A stretch of DNA of 24,475 nt, taken from a virus. Below are positions 15,952 to 22,537 of this stretch, one piece after another. Position numbers and translations under genes: made by a program. Under the pieces are notes generated by a model. That model saw only the letters and a program-made list of their open reading frames with translations. It did no database searches and was not told where the DNA came from. Every line of letters begins with the position of its first letter. The stretch's first letter is position 1. The stretch lies in the IMG/VR virus record IMGVR_UViG_3300032288_005553, positions 1-24,475 of that record; one strand, written 5' to 3'.

Positions 15952-16860
15952 ATGATAAACTTAAAAGCAAAAGATTCTGTCGCTGACGCAGTAAAAGACA
16001 TCCTTCAACAGGAAGCTTTAAAAGGTCAACAACATCAAATCGATAAAAACAAAAACAAAAAAATTGATGCTCAAGATTTTGCCATCTTGCGTGGTGAAAA
16101 GAAACCTGAGGTCAAAAAAGAAGAAGTTGAACAAATCGATGAATTGAAAAAGTCAACTGTCAAGTCATATCTTAGTAAGAAAATGGCTAGCCTGCCGGGT
16201 AAAAATCCAAAGAAAGACCAAGAAAGTATGATGAAAGCTCATCACCGTGTGACTGGTGTTAAGCCAACATCAGAAGAAGTTGAACTAGACGAAGGCACAA
16301 TGACCCATATCACTCTTGGTAAAAAAGTAAAGAATGATGAAGGTGGCCACAACCAAGATGTTCATTACAAAGGTAAAAAAATAGGTTCTATCGACTCCTA
16401 TAAACACAGAACCGGTTTACGTTATGGTGGCAAACATGATGCGACCGGTGATATGGATGCAGGTTCTAGAAGTCCGGAAGAAGCAGTTGATTTTGTTAGA
16501 AGTTCCCATGCTGAACATTTAAAAAGTATGAAAGAAGATACTGAACTGAATGAACGTGAAATGACCGCAGGCGAAACTGCTGAAAAAGAGCGTATTGTTA
16601 AAGGTATGAAAAAGAGTCTTTCCGGTTTCAAAGCACGTTATGGTGAAAAAGCCAAAAACGTCATGTATGCTACCGCTACAAAACAGGCCATGAAAGAGGA
16701 AGAACGGGTTGACGAAGCTAATTCTCCTTTTGATTGGAAAAAACCACGTGAACCTGAAGTAAAAGGTGGAGCTGGTTTTAAACCTGGTCGTGCTTATGGC
16801 GGCGCAGCACAAAAGTCTAAACCAGAACAGGAAGATGAAAAAGCCGAAAAAAAAAAGTAA
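15952..16860 (+). CDS. motif-repeat virion-associated protein, zero-frame product
   Basis: 302 aa, GGAG before the ATG. It has a single EF-hand/dockerin-like loop, DKNKNKKIDAQD (31-42). Four copies of the acidic motif follow: EEVEQIDE (57-64), EEVELDE (108-114), EDTELNE (195-201) and EEERVDE (249-255). They separate small basic segments, among them a KSYLSKKM helix and a beta-like HITLGKKVKNDEG...KKIGSIDSYKHR domain. The frame ends in a Lys run encoded by ten consecutive A's, immediately before a stop. The -1 frame then continues with a protein of the same style up to 17036 (separate entry), so this end may be only the unshifted product. Confidence 0.78.
   Translation: MINLKAKDSVADAVKDILQQEALKGQQHQIDKNKNKKIDAQDFAILRGEKKPEVKKEEVEQIDELKKSTVKSYLSKKMASLPGKNPKKDQESMMKAHHRVTGVKPTSEEVELDEGTMTHITLGKKVKNDEGGHNQDVHYKGKKIGSIDSYKHRTGLRYGGKHDATGDMDAGSRSPEEAVDFVRSSHAEHLKSMKEDTELNEREMTAGETAEKERIVKGMKKSLSGFKARYGEKAKNVMYATATKQAMKEEERVDEANSPFDWKKPREPEVKGGAGFKPGRAYGGAAQKSKPEQEDEKAEKKK
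16851..16857 (+). promoter_or_regulatory. -1 ribosomal frameshift slippery site A AAA AAG
   Basis: In the zero frame the codons are AAA (16852-16854) and AAG (16855-16857), preceded by A: the classical A_AAA_AAG heptamer used in E. coli dnaX and several phage genes. It ends a run of ten A's (16847-16856), and the zero-frame stop TAA follows at once (16858-16860). AGGAAG lies at 16829-16834, 16 b upstream, a possible stimulatory Shine-Dalgarno, although dnaX has it nearer (about 10 b). I see no convincing downstream hairpin. Reiterative A's could also allow transcriptional slippage. Confidence 0.55.
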
Positions 16861-17036
16861 ATGAGGCTAAAAGGCCAGAGTCTGACGATGTACCTTTTGC
16901 TGGACCATACAACACAACATCTTCTCCAGCAAATGTTGTTGATAAATCAGGTGCAACACATACACCTATGTCAAGAGTAAAACATCTGGCCAAAATGGCA
17001 ATGAAAAAAGTTAACAAAGACTTGGGCAAGAAATAA
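16857..17036 (+). CDS. -1 frame extension of the preceding gene (frameshift product tail)
   Basis: After slippage the frame reads on for 59 residues: VNEAKRPESDDVPFAGPYNT, then a Ser/Asn linker, then TPMSRVKHLAKMAMKKVNKDLGKK. It has no start codon or Shine-Dalgarno of its own. It continues the logic of the upstream protein: the junction KKKVNEAKRPE mirrors EEERVDEANSPF a little earlier, and the basic helical end matches its neighbours. Its stop is one base from the ATG of the next gene (TAACATG), a typical coupling distance, and that gene has no good Shine-Dalgarno. This suggests ribosomes do reach 17036. One extra A in the run would also fuse the frames, so an assembly or sequencing miscount must be excluded. 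Confidence 0.65.
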   Translation, partial: VNEAKRPESDDVPFAGPYNTTSSPANVVDKSGATHTPMSRVKHLAKMAMKKVNKDLGKK

Positions 17037-17037
17037 C

Positions 17038-18651
17038 ATGGACAAAAAAATAGAACGATTAAAAGCTATTTTGAAAAAGGGTTATACCGAAAGACCAACT
17101 TTTGGTACTGACCCTAGAGATCCTTGGTCTACAAGATATAATATCAATGAAAGTGCATCACTCGATAAGTATTTGAAATCTAGAGGAATAAACCCTCAAT
17201 TTGTATCAAAAGACACAAAAGTTGCTCATTCAAAATCTTTGGCTTTTTTGGCTTGGCAAAAAGCCCATCAAAATGAAGAAGTGCAAGTTGAAGGTATGAT
17301 GACAAAACATACTCCAACAGAAAAAAGAGCACATCAATTGAAAAGAGCTGTTCATTATGGTACTGAGGTTAGAACGAACGGCGGCCTCCACGGAAAAGAA
17401 TTGCACTCAGAAGAAGTGGAAGATACAATAACTTTTGATATACCACTTTTAATTCGTATGTTGGAATACGCACGTGAAGATGCCAAGACCGACATGGACC
17501 TACACAAAGTAGTCAAAAAACTTATTGGTATCCGTGACAAAGGTACGTTGACTATGGACGATTATACATTTGTCACAAAAATCAAAGAAGAATTTGAAAT
17601 CACCGAGCAAGATTGTAAATGTAAAGATAAAAAAGAATGGGAAAAAGTTGCTCAATCGAGATCAGAAATTTGGCGCAGAAAAAGATTAAAAATTGATGAA
17701 GATTTGCGTCAATGGTTCAGCAAGTCACATCCAGAAGGTGGTTGGAAAAGAATCAATTCAAAAGGTGAAGCTATTGGACCTTGTGCTAGAGAGCCAGGCG
17801 AACCAAAACCAAAATGTATGTCAAATGAGAAACGTGCTCAACTGAGTAAAAAGGAACGTGCTGCTGCAGTTGCAGCCAAACGTAAACATGATCCGGTGGC
17901 CGATAGATCGGGTAAAGGTGGTAAACCAGTTAATGTTTCGAATTACGGAAAAGGAAAACTTGGAGAAGCTGCCACACCAGCACAACAAGCTGCAATTGCA
18001 ATCGCTATGAAAAAAGCTGGCAAAAAACCAAAGAACGAAGAAGTTGTCGATGAAGCTTGTTGGGATACACACAAACAAGTGGGTATGAAAAAGAAGGGCA
18101 ATCGAATGGTTCCTGATTGTGTTCCAAAAAATGAAGAAGTGGAATTGATTGATGAAAAGAATTCACCAACCAATCCGAAATTGTGGTCACGTGCAAAAGC
18201 AATGGCTCGTTCTAAGTTTGATGTTTATCCATCAGCATATGCAAATGGTTGGGCATCAAAATGGTATAAATCTAAAGGTGGCGGTTGGAAAACCGTTAAA
18301 GAGGATAAGTATCAAGACCCATATGCAGCTACACAAACAGTAGGTTCTGAAGTTGATACAGATTCAATGCCTAAACGTTCAAAAGAATTATCTAAATCCG
18401 CCAGAATCATTAAATCAATTTATAAGAAAAAGGGTGTTAAAGAGGATTTATACGACCACGAAAAAGAAAGTAAGTCGGTTGCTGGACCAGGAAAAAAACC
18501 AAAAATGAGCACATCCATAAAAGCTGCTTTTGGAGATTCTGAACCTCAAGCGGCCGCAGTACTTTCCGGTGGAAAAACACTCACTGGTGGAAACAGGGAC
18601 ACAATTGAAATTGACCCTTTGATGCGTAAACCAAAACCAGCAAAACAATAA
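17038..18651 (+). CDS. multidomain basic virion-associated protein with acidic motif repeats
   Basis: 537 aa built from small modules joined by charged linkers. EEVQVEG is at 80-86. A helical module (TFDIPLLIRMLEYAREDAKTDMDLHKVVKKL) spans 132-162. CKCKDKKEW follows at 193-201. LKIDEDLRQWF (217-227) opens a basic module with a GGWKRINSKGEAIGPCAREPGEPKPKC segment. EEVVDEACWDTHKQVGMKKKG is at 334-354. EEVELIDEKNSP (366-377) opens a Trp-rich module, NPKLWSRAKAMARSKFDVYPSAYANGWASKWYKSKGGGWK, that I recall from aquatic phages as a DUF5872-like domain. The Cys residues are clustered. No enzyme signature is seen. It is probably packaged or structural (inference). The start depends on coupling to the stop at 17034-17036. 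Confidence 0.78.
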   Translation: MDKKIERLKAILKKGYTERPTFGTDPRDPWSTRYNINESASLDKYLKSRGINPQFVSKDTKVAHSKSLAFLAWQKAHQNEEVQVEGMMTKHTPTEKRAHQLKRAVHYGTEVRTNGGLHGKELHSEEVEDTITFDIPLLIRMLEYAREDAKTDMDLHKVVKKLIGIRDKGTLTMDDYTFVTKIKEEFEITEQDCKCKDKKEWEKVAQSRSEIWRRKRLKIDEDLRQWFSKSHPEGGWKRINSKGEAIGPCAREPGEPKPKCMSNEKRAQLSKKERAAAVAAKRKHDPVADRSGKGGKPVNVSNYGKGKLGEAATPAQQAAIAIAMKKAGKKPKNEEVVDEACWDTHKQVGMKKKGNRMVPDCVPKNEEVELIDEKNSPTNPKLWSRAKAMARSKFDVYPSAYANGWASKWYKSKGGGWKTVKEDKYQDPYAATQTVGSEVDTDSMPKRSKELSKSARIIKSIYKKKGVKEDLYDHEKESKSVAGPGKKPKMSTSIKAAFGDSEPQAAAVLSGGKTLTGGNRDTIEIDPLMRKPKPAKQ

Positions 18652-18653
18652 AA

Positions 18654-18661
18654 GATAAATA
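18654..18661 (+). promoter_or_regulatory. T4-like late promoter candidate
   Basis: GATAAATA, 7/8 to the T4 late consensus, sits 32 b before the ATG of the Ig-like protein gene and directly after the stop of the preceding gene. The surrounding AAGATAAATATT is identical to the sequence before the gene at 4503. Confidence 0.5.
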
Positions 18662-18693
18662 TTACAATAACCCATAGGTTAAAGGAGAAAAAC

Positions 18694-19374
18694 ATGTCAT
18701 CTTGGGGAAATAACGATAATGCTGCCAATGCACCATATTGGGCAGTAAATTCTACAATAGTAAATGCAGCAGGAGTAAAAGCCGTAGCTGCAGCACCTAC
18801 AGCAGCCAATGTGGCATTGCTGTATGCAAACACAACAGCTGATGCGTATACTGTTGGAGAAACCATTGGTTTGTTCGCAGTTGATACACAAGAAGCTTCA
18901 ACGTCAAATAGAGTACATGCCGGCTGGGTATTAAGAACCACGGGTTCTGGTGGCCGTGCAAATCGTGTACAAGAAGAAGTTTTGGTTGCCTTGAGTGGTA
19001 TGAGTGCTGACAATTCCGACGGAGATGCACAAACTTATGCTAACGTTTCTATTACATTGTCTGGTCCATCAAGCGGATCTGTTTTGGCCAATGCAACATA
19101 CTATGCAAACGTGGTTTCCTTCTCTGTAACACCAACATTAGATGGAAATACAGCAGCAACATTGACATATCAGTGGCAATACGACAATGGTGGTACATGG
19201 GCAAATATTCCAGCGAATACTACCCCAATTAGATGGTCTGGCGCAACAACCTCTACATTGCAAGCTCGTCCTGGAACGACAGCAAACAATGGAACAGTAT
19301 TGCGTGTTGTCGTAACAGCAGCAGACCAAGGCGTAACAGCAACTTCTGCAAACGCAACATTGACCGTTGCATAA
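18694..19374 (+). CDS. capsid decoration / Ig-like domain protein (Hoc-like)
   Basis: 226 aa, strong AAAGGAG (18681-18687) before the ATG. The N-terminal ~105 residues (SSWGNNDNAANAPYWAVN..., ending ...HAGWVLRTTGSGGRANRVQEEVLVAL) form a module rich in Ala, Asn and Gly that I associate with virion surface proteins of marine T4-like phages. Residues 120-226 are an Ig-like beta-sandwich: ITLSGPSSGS, SFSVTPTLDGNTAATLTYQWQYDNGG, TLQARPGTTANNGTVLRVVVTAAD and SANATLTVA, with the conserved Trp of the Y-Q-W-Q strand. Such domains decorate capsids (Hoc) and bind surface carbohydrates. Gene-specific expression is suggested by the late-type promoter before it and the hairpin after it. The exact virion location is unknown. 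Confidence 0.8.
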   Translation: MSSWGNNDNAANAPYWAVNSTIVNAAGVKAVAAAPTAANVALLYANTTADAYTVGETIGLFAVDTQEASTSNRVHAGWVLRTTGSGGRANRVQEEVLVALSGMSADNSDGDAQTYANVSITLSGPSSGSVLANATYYANVVSFSVTPTLDGNTAATLTYQWQYDNGGTWANIPANTTPIRWSGATTSTLQARPGTTANNGTVLRVVVTAADQGVTATSANATLTVA

Positions 19375-19378
19375 TAAA

Positions 19379-19394
19379 AGGGGCTTCGGCCCCT
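19379..19394 (+). terminator. GC hairpin with UUCG loop after the decoration gene
   Basis: AGGGGC-TTCG-GCCCCT gives a six-pair stem capped by the very stable UUCG tetraloop, four bases after the stop codon. The following bases are CTTAAATA, so there is only a short U tract. It may terminate inefficiently or protect the 3' end of the abundant upstream mRNA. Confidence 0.7.
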
Positions 19395-19395
19395 C

Positions 19396-19402
19396 TTAAA
19401 TA
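19396..19402 (+). promoter_or_regulatory. weak late-promoter-like element after the hairpin
   Basis: TTAAATA directly follows the hairpin and overlaps the first base of the ATG at 19402. If used as a late -10 element, the transcript would start a few bases inside the gene and could serve only the internal ATG at 19435. Evidence is limited to the 7-base match. Confidence 0.25.
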
Positions 19403-19788
19403 TGTTTGAGAATTTGAATGAGGATAATTTTATAATGTATGCAATGAAGTGTTATACTTCACCACATTGTATATTATCCGAATTCGAAAGTGATATAAAA
19501 AGAACCAAGTATTTGAAAAGACTTTTTCGTAGATATAAATCATCGAGAACTTTAAAAGAAAGATTAGTTTTAAATCATATCATTTTATTGAACAATGTTT
19601 TTGGTCCAGAAGCTACGTCCAGAATATTGTTCTATAAAATTGATGAACGTGATTATGATGTATTGAAAACATTTTTATCATACTTAAATATTGCACCTGA
19701 TGTGGTGTACGGTATTAACGGAAAAAACATTGATGTTGCAAGAATTCCTTTAGACATGAATGTTGTAAAAATTTTATTAAAGATATGA
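19402..19788 (+). CDS. conserved small T4-like phage protein, function unknown
   Basis: 128 aa, MFENLNEDNFIMYAMKCY..., with a helical middle (RTKYLKRLFRRYKSSRTLKERLVLNHIILLNNVFGPEATSRILFYKI) and an IPLDMNVVKILLKI ending. I recall close relatives in cyanophages (DUF7207-like) that start with the same MFENLNE. I therefore keep the ATG at 19402, although only a hairpin and no Shine-Dalgarno precedes it. An in-frame ATG at 19435 has GAGGA at 19420-19424 and could give a shorter form. The stop overlaps the next start (ATGA). Role unknown. Confidence 0.8.
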   Translation: MFENLNEDNFIMYAMKCYTSPHCILSEFESDIKRTKYLKRLFRRYKSSRTLKERLVLNHIILLNNVFGPEATSRILFYKIDERDYDVLKTFLSYLNIAPDVVYGINGKNIDVARIPLDMNVVKILLKI

Positions 19789-19964
19789 AAACTTTCAAAG
19801 ATTTTGTTAAAGAAGATGGCATGGCCGCTGCGCCCACAAATTCTGTATCAGGTGTTGCAGGATCTGGCGACACACGTTTGCCACAAAATCAAAGAGAGCC
19901 TGGTGTAAGTAAAAAAAGAAATCCTGTTATGATGAATGTGAGAAGAAAACCTCCAAAGACGTAA
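19785..19964 (+). CDS. 59-aa basic protein with capsid-targeting-like N-terminus
   Basis: A short gene starting in an ATGA overlap with the previous one. The product begins MKTFKDFVKEDG, the closest match in this window to the T4 internal-protein leader MKTYQEFIAE. It continues with a small-residue segment (MAAAPTNSVSGVAGSGDTR) and a basic Pro-rich end (SKKRNPVMMNVRRKPPKT). After removal of the leader it would be a ~49-residue basic peptide, like the small internal head peptides of T4. The cleavage triplet would be V-K-E rather than I/L-x-E, which weakens that reading. Confidence 0.7.
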   Translation: MKTFKDFVKEDGMAAAPTNSVSGVAGSGDTRLPQNQREPGVSKKRNPVMMNVRRKPPKT

Positions 19965-19965
19965 A

Positions 19966-20448
19966 ATGTGGATTTTAAAGTGGCTGCCTGATTGGATTTT
20001 CTATGCAACCCTACTAATAGGTTTAGCAGGGTTCTTTGCCACATATCTACTAAAATTCATACCAATCCCCGCAATTTACATTTATAAAACACCGATACAA
20101 ATTGTATCTTTAATTTTAATTGTTGTTGGTGTTTATATGTCAGGCGCAATTTCAAATGAAGAAGCGTGGCAGAACAGAGTAAAAGAATTAGAAGTAAAAC
20201 TTGCTGCGGCCGAAGCAGAAGGTGCAAAAGAATCTGTAAAAATTGTTGAGAAGGTTGTTACACAACAAAAAGTGATAAAAGAAAAAGGTCAAGAAGTAAT
20301 CAAATATGTTGACCGTGAAGTCGTAAAATATGACACTAAGTTTTTACCTGGTGGTGAGTGTGAGATACCAAAAGAATTTTTAAAAGCGATTAACGAAGCA
20401 GCCAAAGCACCTGAGGGTGGAGTTTGGGGTCTGGAGAAAAAGAAATGA
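19966..20448 (+). CDS. inner-membrane spanin-like protein (Rz analogue)
   Basis: 160 aa. There are two predicted membrane segments, about 11-30 (IFYATLLIGLAGFFATYLL) and 41-62 (KTPIQIVSLILIVVGVYMSG). A long charged coiled coil follows at about 65-130 (AWQNRVKELEVKLAAAEAEG...KVIKEKGQEVIKYVDREVVKY). Membrane anchor plus periplasmic coiled coil, with the 3' end overlapping a small lipoprotein gene, is the i-spanin layout. Spanins fuse inner and outer membranes at the last step of lysis. Two anchors instead of one is unusual for Rz. The start is one base after the previous stop (TAAAATG). Confidence 0.72.
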   Translation: MWILKWLPDWIFYATLLIGLAGFFATYLLKFIPIPAIYIYKTPIQIVSLILIVVGVYMSGAISNEEAWQNRVKELEVKLAAAEAEGAKESVKIVEKVVTQQKVIKEKGQEVIKYVDREVVKYDTKFLPGGECEIPKEFLKAINEAAKAPEGGVWGLEKKK

Positions 20449-20711
20449 AATATCTTGTTGTCTTGATTGCATTCTTTCTAACAGGTTGTGCTACCGTTTC
20501 TGTTCCAGTTAAAGCTAAATTTCCGGTAATGCCGGAGACATTATTGGTTAAATGTCCACAATTAGAACAAACGCCAGAAAATGCGAAATTGAGTGATATA
20601 AGTAAAGTGGTTGCAGTTAATTATACAACTTACTATGATTGTGCAGTGAAACATGATGCTATCGTTGAATGGTACAAAATTCAGAAAACAATTTATGAAA
20701 GTGTAAAATAA
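20445..20711 (+). CDS. outer-membrane lipoprotein spanin-like (Rz1 analogue)
   Basis: 88 aa from the ATG at 20445, with GGAG at 20433-20436. The lipoprotein signal MKYLVVLIAFFLTGC has its lipobox LTGC at 12-15, so the mature protein would start at Cys15 and sit in the outer membrane. The frame is open 21 b further upstream, but that would add MGSGEKE before the signal and is unlikely. Overlap with the i-spanin-like gene and position just before the endolysin gene fit an o-spanin. Two more Cys (39 and 68) could form disulfides. Confidence 0.75.
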   Translation: MKYLVVLIAFFLTGCATVSVPVKAKFPVMPETLLVKCPQLEQTPENAKLSDISKVVAVNYTTYYDCAVKHDAIVEWYKIQKTIYESVK

Positions 20712-21334
20712 TGGAACTCACTAAAGAACAATTAAAACAACTATTGCCAAAAAATCCATATGTTGATTATTGGTACAATGCTTTATCAAAGTTGTTACCA
20801 GAATATAAAATCGATACACCAAAACGTATTGCGGCATTCATTGCACAGTGTTCACATGAATCTGGTGGTTTCATGGTTTTGCAAGAAAATTTAAATTACA
20901 GACCACAAACGTTAAGAAAGATATTTCCAAAATATTTTCCCACAGATGAATTAGCAAATCAATATTGTTCAAGACCAAACAAACAAGAAGCAATTGCAAA
21001 CCTTGTTTATGGAAATCGTATGGGTAATGGTGATGAGGCTTCGGGCGATGGTTACCGTTATCGTGGTCGTGGACTTATTCAATTGACAGGAAGAGATAAT
21101 TATGCTTTTTTTGCCGGCTCACTTGGTATTTCTGTTGAAGAAGCGGCAGAATATATGGCCACATTTGAAGGTGCGGCACAGTCTGCATGTTGGTTCTGGG
21201 AAACAAATAATTTAAATCAATGGGCCGATAAAGGTGACATTCTAACATTAACAAAGCGCATCAATGGCGGCACCATTGGTCTTGAAGATCGTATTAAACA
21301 TTATGAACATGCTCTACACGTACTAGGAGCATAA
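20711..21334 (+). CDS. endolysin, glycoside hydrolase family 19
   Basis: 207 aa, the length of a single-domain GH19 lysozyme/chitinase-like endolysin that cuts the glycan strands of peptidoglycan. Signatures: AAFIAQCSHESGGF (41-54, catalytic Glu50), QENLNYRPQTLRKIFPKYFP (58-77, second Glu59), and YRYRGRGLIQLTGRDNY (115-131), the substrate-cleft motif. The C-terminal LTKRINGGTIGLEDR is also standard. There is no signal peptide, so release needs a holin. It overlaps the lipoprotein gene by one base. Confidence 0.93.
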   Translation: MELTKEQLKQLLPKNPYVDYWYNALSKLLPEYKIDTPKRIAAFIAQCSHESGGFMVLQENLNYRPQTLRKIFPKYFPTDELANQYCSRPNKQEAIANLVYGNRMGNGDEASGDGYRYRGRGLIQLTGRDNYAFFAGSLGISVEEAAEYMATFEGAAQSACWFWETNNLNQWADKGDILTLTKRINGGTIGLEDRIKHYEHALHVLGA

Positions 21335-21335
21335 C

Positions 21336-21632
21336 ATGGTTAACGACAGAAAACTTTTTGTCATACTATTGATTCTTCTTGCATTACCTGTTGGTCTTGC
21401 TTTCTTTGGTAGCGACAGATTTCGTTATCCATGTCAAGACCCCGCAAATTGGGAAAAAGACATATGCAAGTTTCCCAAATGCGATGTGACAAGAACTTGT
21501 CCAGAACATGTTTTTAAAGGTCAGCGTGATCCAAGATTAGGTCCACCACCAACAAGAATAGAACCTATAGGACAAACACCAGCACCAGCGGCTTGTCCAA
21601 CACCTACACAAGGAGCTAATTGTGGAAAATAA
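21336..21632 (+). CDS. small membrane protein with Cys-rich exterior
   Basis: 98 aa with one N-terminal membrane segment (LFVILLILLALPVGLAFFG, 7-25). A Cys-rich periplasmic part follows (RYPCQDPANWEKDICKFPKCDVTRTCPEHVF, four Cys), then a Pro-rich tail with two more Cys. I recall similar 'CQDPANWxKDIC' proteins in cyanophage lysis or tail regions. The function is unknown; disulfide-stabilised periplasmic anchoring is likely. Its end overlaps the next gene by 11 b. Confidence 0.75.
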   Translation: MVNDRKLFVILLILLALPVGLAFFGSDRFRYPCQDPANWEKDICKFPKCDVTRTCPEHVFKGQRDPRLGPPPTRIEPIGQTPAPAACPTPTQGANCGK

Positions 21633-22077
21633 TACATTCATTTATACAGAAGAACAGTTGATGGCTCGACTGAAATTCTTCATTGGTGTTTGCCTTGCGC
21701 TCACACTTACAGGAATCGTTTTCGTTGTTCTATATTCAATCATCTTTGTCACTCAGCCACTCAATGCAATTTCTCCAATTGACCAGAAATTCTTTGAGTT
21801 GATTATTCCTATTGCCACATTCTTGACTGGTACACTATCTGGTATTATGTTGTCAGGTGCCAAAAAGGAAGATCAAGAAGCAATGCTTGCTGCAAACAAA
21901 CAAGCACAGGAAAACTTTGCTGAAACAAAGAAGGCTATGACTGCTCCGCCTCCAGCACAGAGACTTGAGCCGGCATTCAATGCTCCTATTGGCGGTACTG
22001 TAACGACCACCACGCAAGTTATTACTGGTTATGGTGGAAAGTTAGCCCCTCCTCCTGCACCACAACCAGAAATTTAA
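21622..22077 (+). CDS. two-helix membrane protein with Pro-rich tail
   Basis: 151 aa starting with GTG, chosen because AGGAG (21611-21615) stands six bases before it. The membrane segments are about 19-43 (FFIGVCLALTLTGIVFVVLYSIIFV) and 61-80 (IIPIATFLTGTLSGIMLSG). A polar cytoplasmic-like helix and a Pro/Thr-rich end (APPPAPQPEI) follow. It could be a holin or antiholin by size and position, but no family is recognised. Confidence 0.75.
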   Translation: MENNTFIYTEEQLMARLKFFIGVCLALTLTGIVFVVLYSIIFVTQPLNAISPIDQKFFELIIPIATFLTGTLSGIMLSGAKKEDQEAMLAANKQAQENFAETKKAMTAPPPAQRLEPAFNAPIGGTVTTTTQVITGYGGKLAPPPAPQPEI

Positions 22078-22320
22078 ATGTTAAATAACTTATTAAACGA
22101 TAGTATTGATGGTTCATTGAGTAGTAAAAGAGTAATAACTTTCTTTGCTTTTTTGCTTTGTGCGACAGCTTTCATCTCAAATTTATTTTGGGGTTTTGAA
22201 ATCAAACAATTTATGTATGATAGTATGATTTATTTGACAATGGTTGGCCTTGGTGTTACCGTAGCTGAGAAATTCTCACCACTAAATAAAAAATCAGATT
22301 CAAAAAAGGGGTTACTATGA
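22078..22320 (+). CDS. holin-like small membrane protein
   Basis: 80 aa with two predicted membrane segments: VITFFAFLLCATAFISNLFWG (19-39) and FMYDSMIYLTMVGLGVTVAEKF (45-66). The tail is short, polar and basic (NKKSDSKKGLL). Size and topology match class II holins, and it lies downstream of the endolysin gene. It starts directly after the previous stop and overlaps the next gene by four bases. The holin role is inferred; the neighbours at 21622 and 22538 are rival candidates. Confidence 0.7.
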   Translation: MLNNLLNDSIDGSLSSKRVITFFAFLLCATAFISNLFWGFEIKQFMYDSMIYLTMVGLGVTVAEKFSPLNKKSDSKKGLL

Positions 22321-22529
22321 AAAAGATTCTAATTTCCATGATGGTTGTTCTTTCATCTATTGCTTTCACCAGCGCTCATGCTGAAGGTGAAACAAAAAAA
22401 GTTTGTGTAGATGTTAAAGATAAAGAAGGTAAACCAGTTAAAGATGCTAAAGGCAATGTCAAGCAAAATTGCAAAGAGATGAAACAGCACAAGAAACTGG
22501 AAGGCACCAAAGTTCCAGAAAAGAAATAA
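22317..22529 (+). CDS. small secreted periplasmic protein
   Basis: 70 aa. A cleavable signal peptide (KKILISMMVVLSSIAFTSAHA, predicted cut after Ala22) leaves a ~48-residue, highly charged peptide with two Cys (KKVCVDVKDKEGKPVKDAKGNVKQNCKEMKQ). It looks like the small host-type periplasmic proteins that betaproteobacteria encode, which may hint at the host, but that is weak. Function unknown. Confidence 0.7.
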   Translation: MKKILISMMVVLSSIAFTSAHAEGETKKVCVDVKDKEGKPVKDAKGNVKQNCKEMKQHKKLEGTKVPEKK

Positions 22530-22537
22530 TATAAGTC

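Noticed and set aside
16847-17036. Calling the 15952 gene a broken pseudogene
   Set aside because: The slippery heptamer, the continuation of style in the -1 frame and stop-start coupling to the next gene favour frameshifting or an A-run miscount over decay.
15456-18156. Repeated GAAGAAGTTGAA-type sequence as a DNA repeat or CRISPR-like array
   Set aside because: The repetition is at protein level (EEVE...DE), with irregular spacing and synonymous variation; there are no regular repeats and spacers.
18546-19013. 155-codon open frame on the minus strand across the decoration gene
   Set aside because: It is antisense to a well-supported gene with a strong ribosome-binding site; the Ala/Val-rich codons of that gene keep the opposite frame open by chance.
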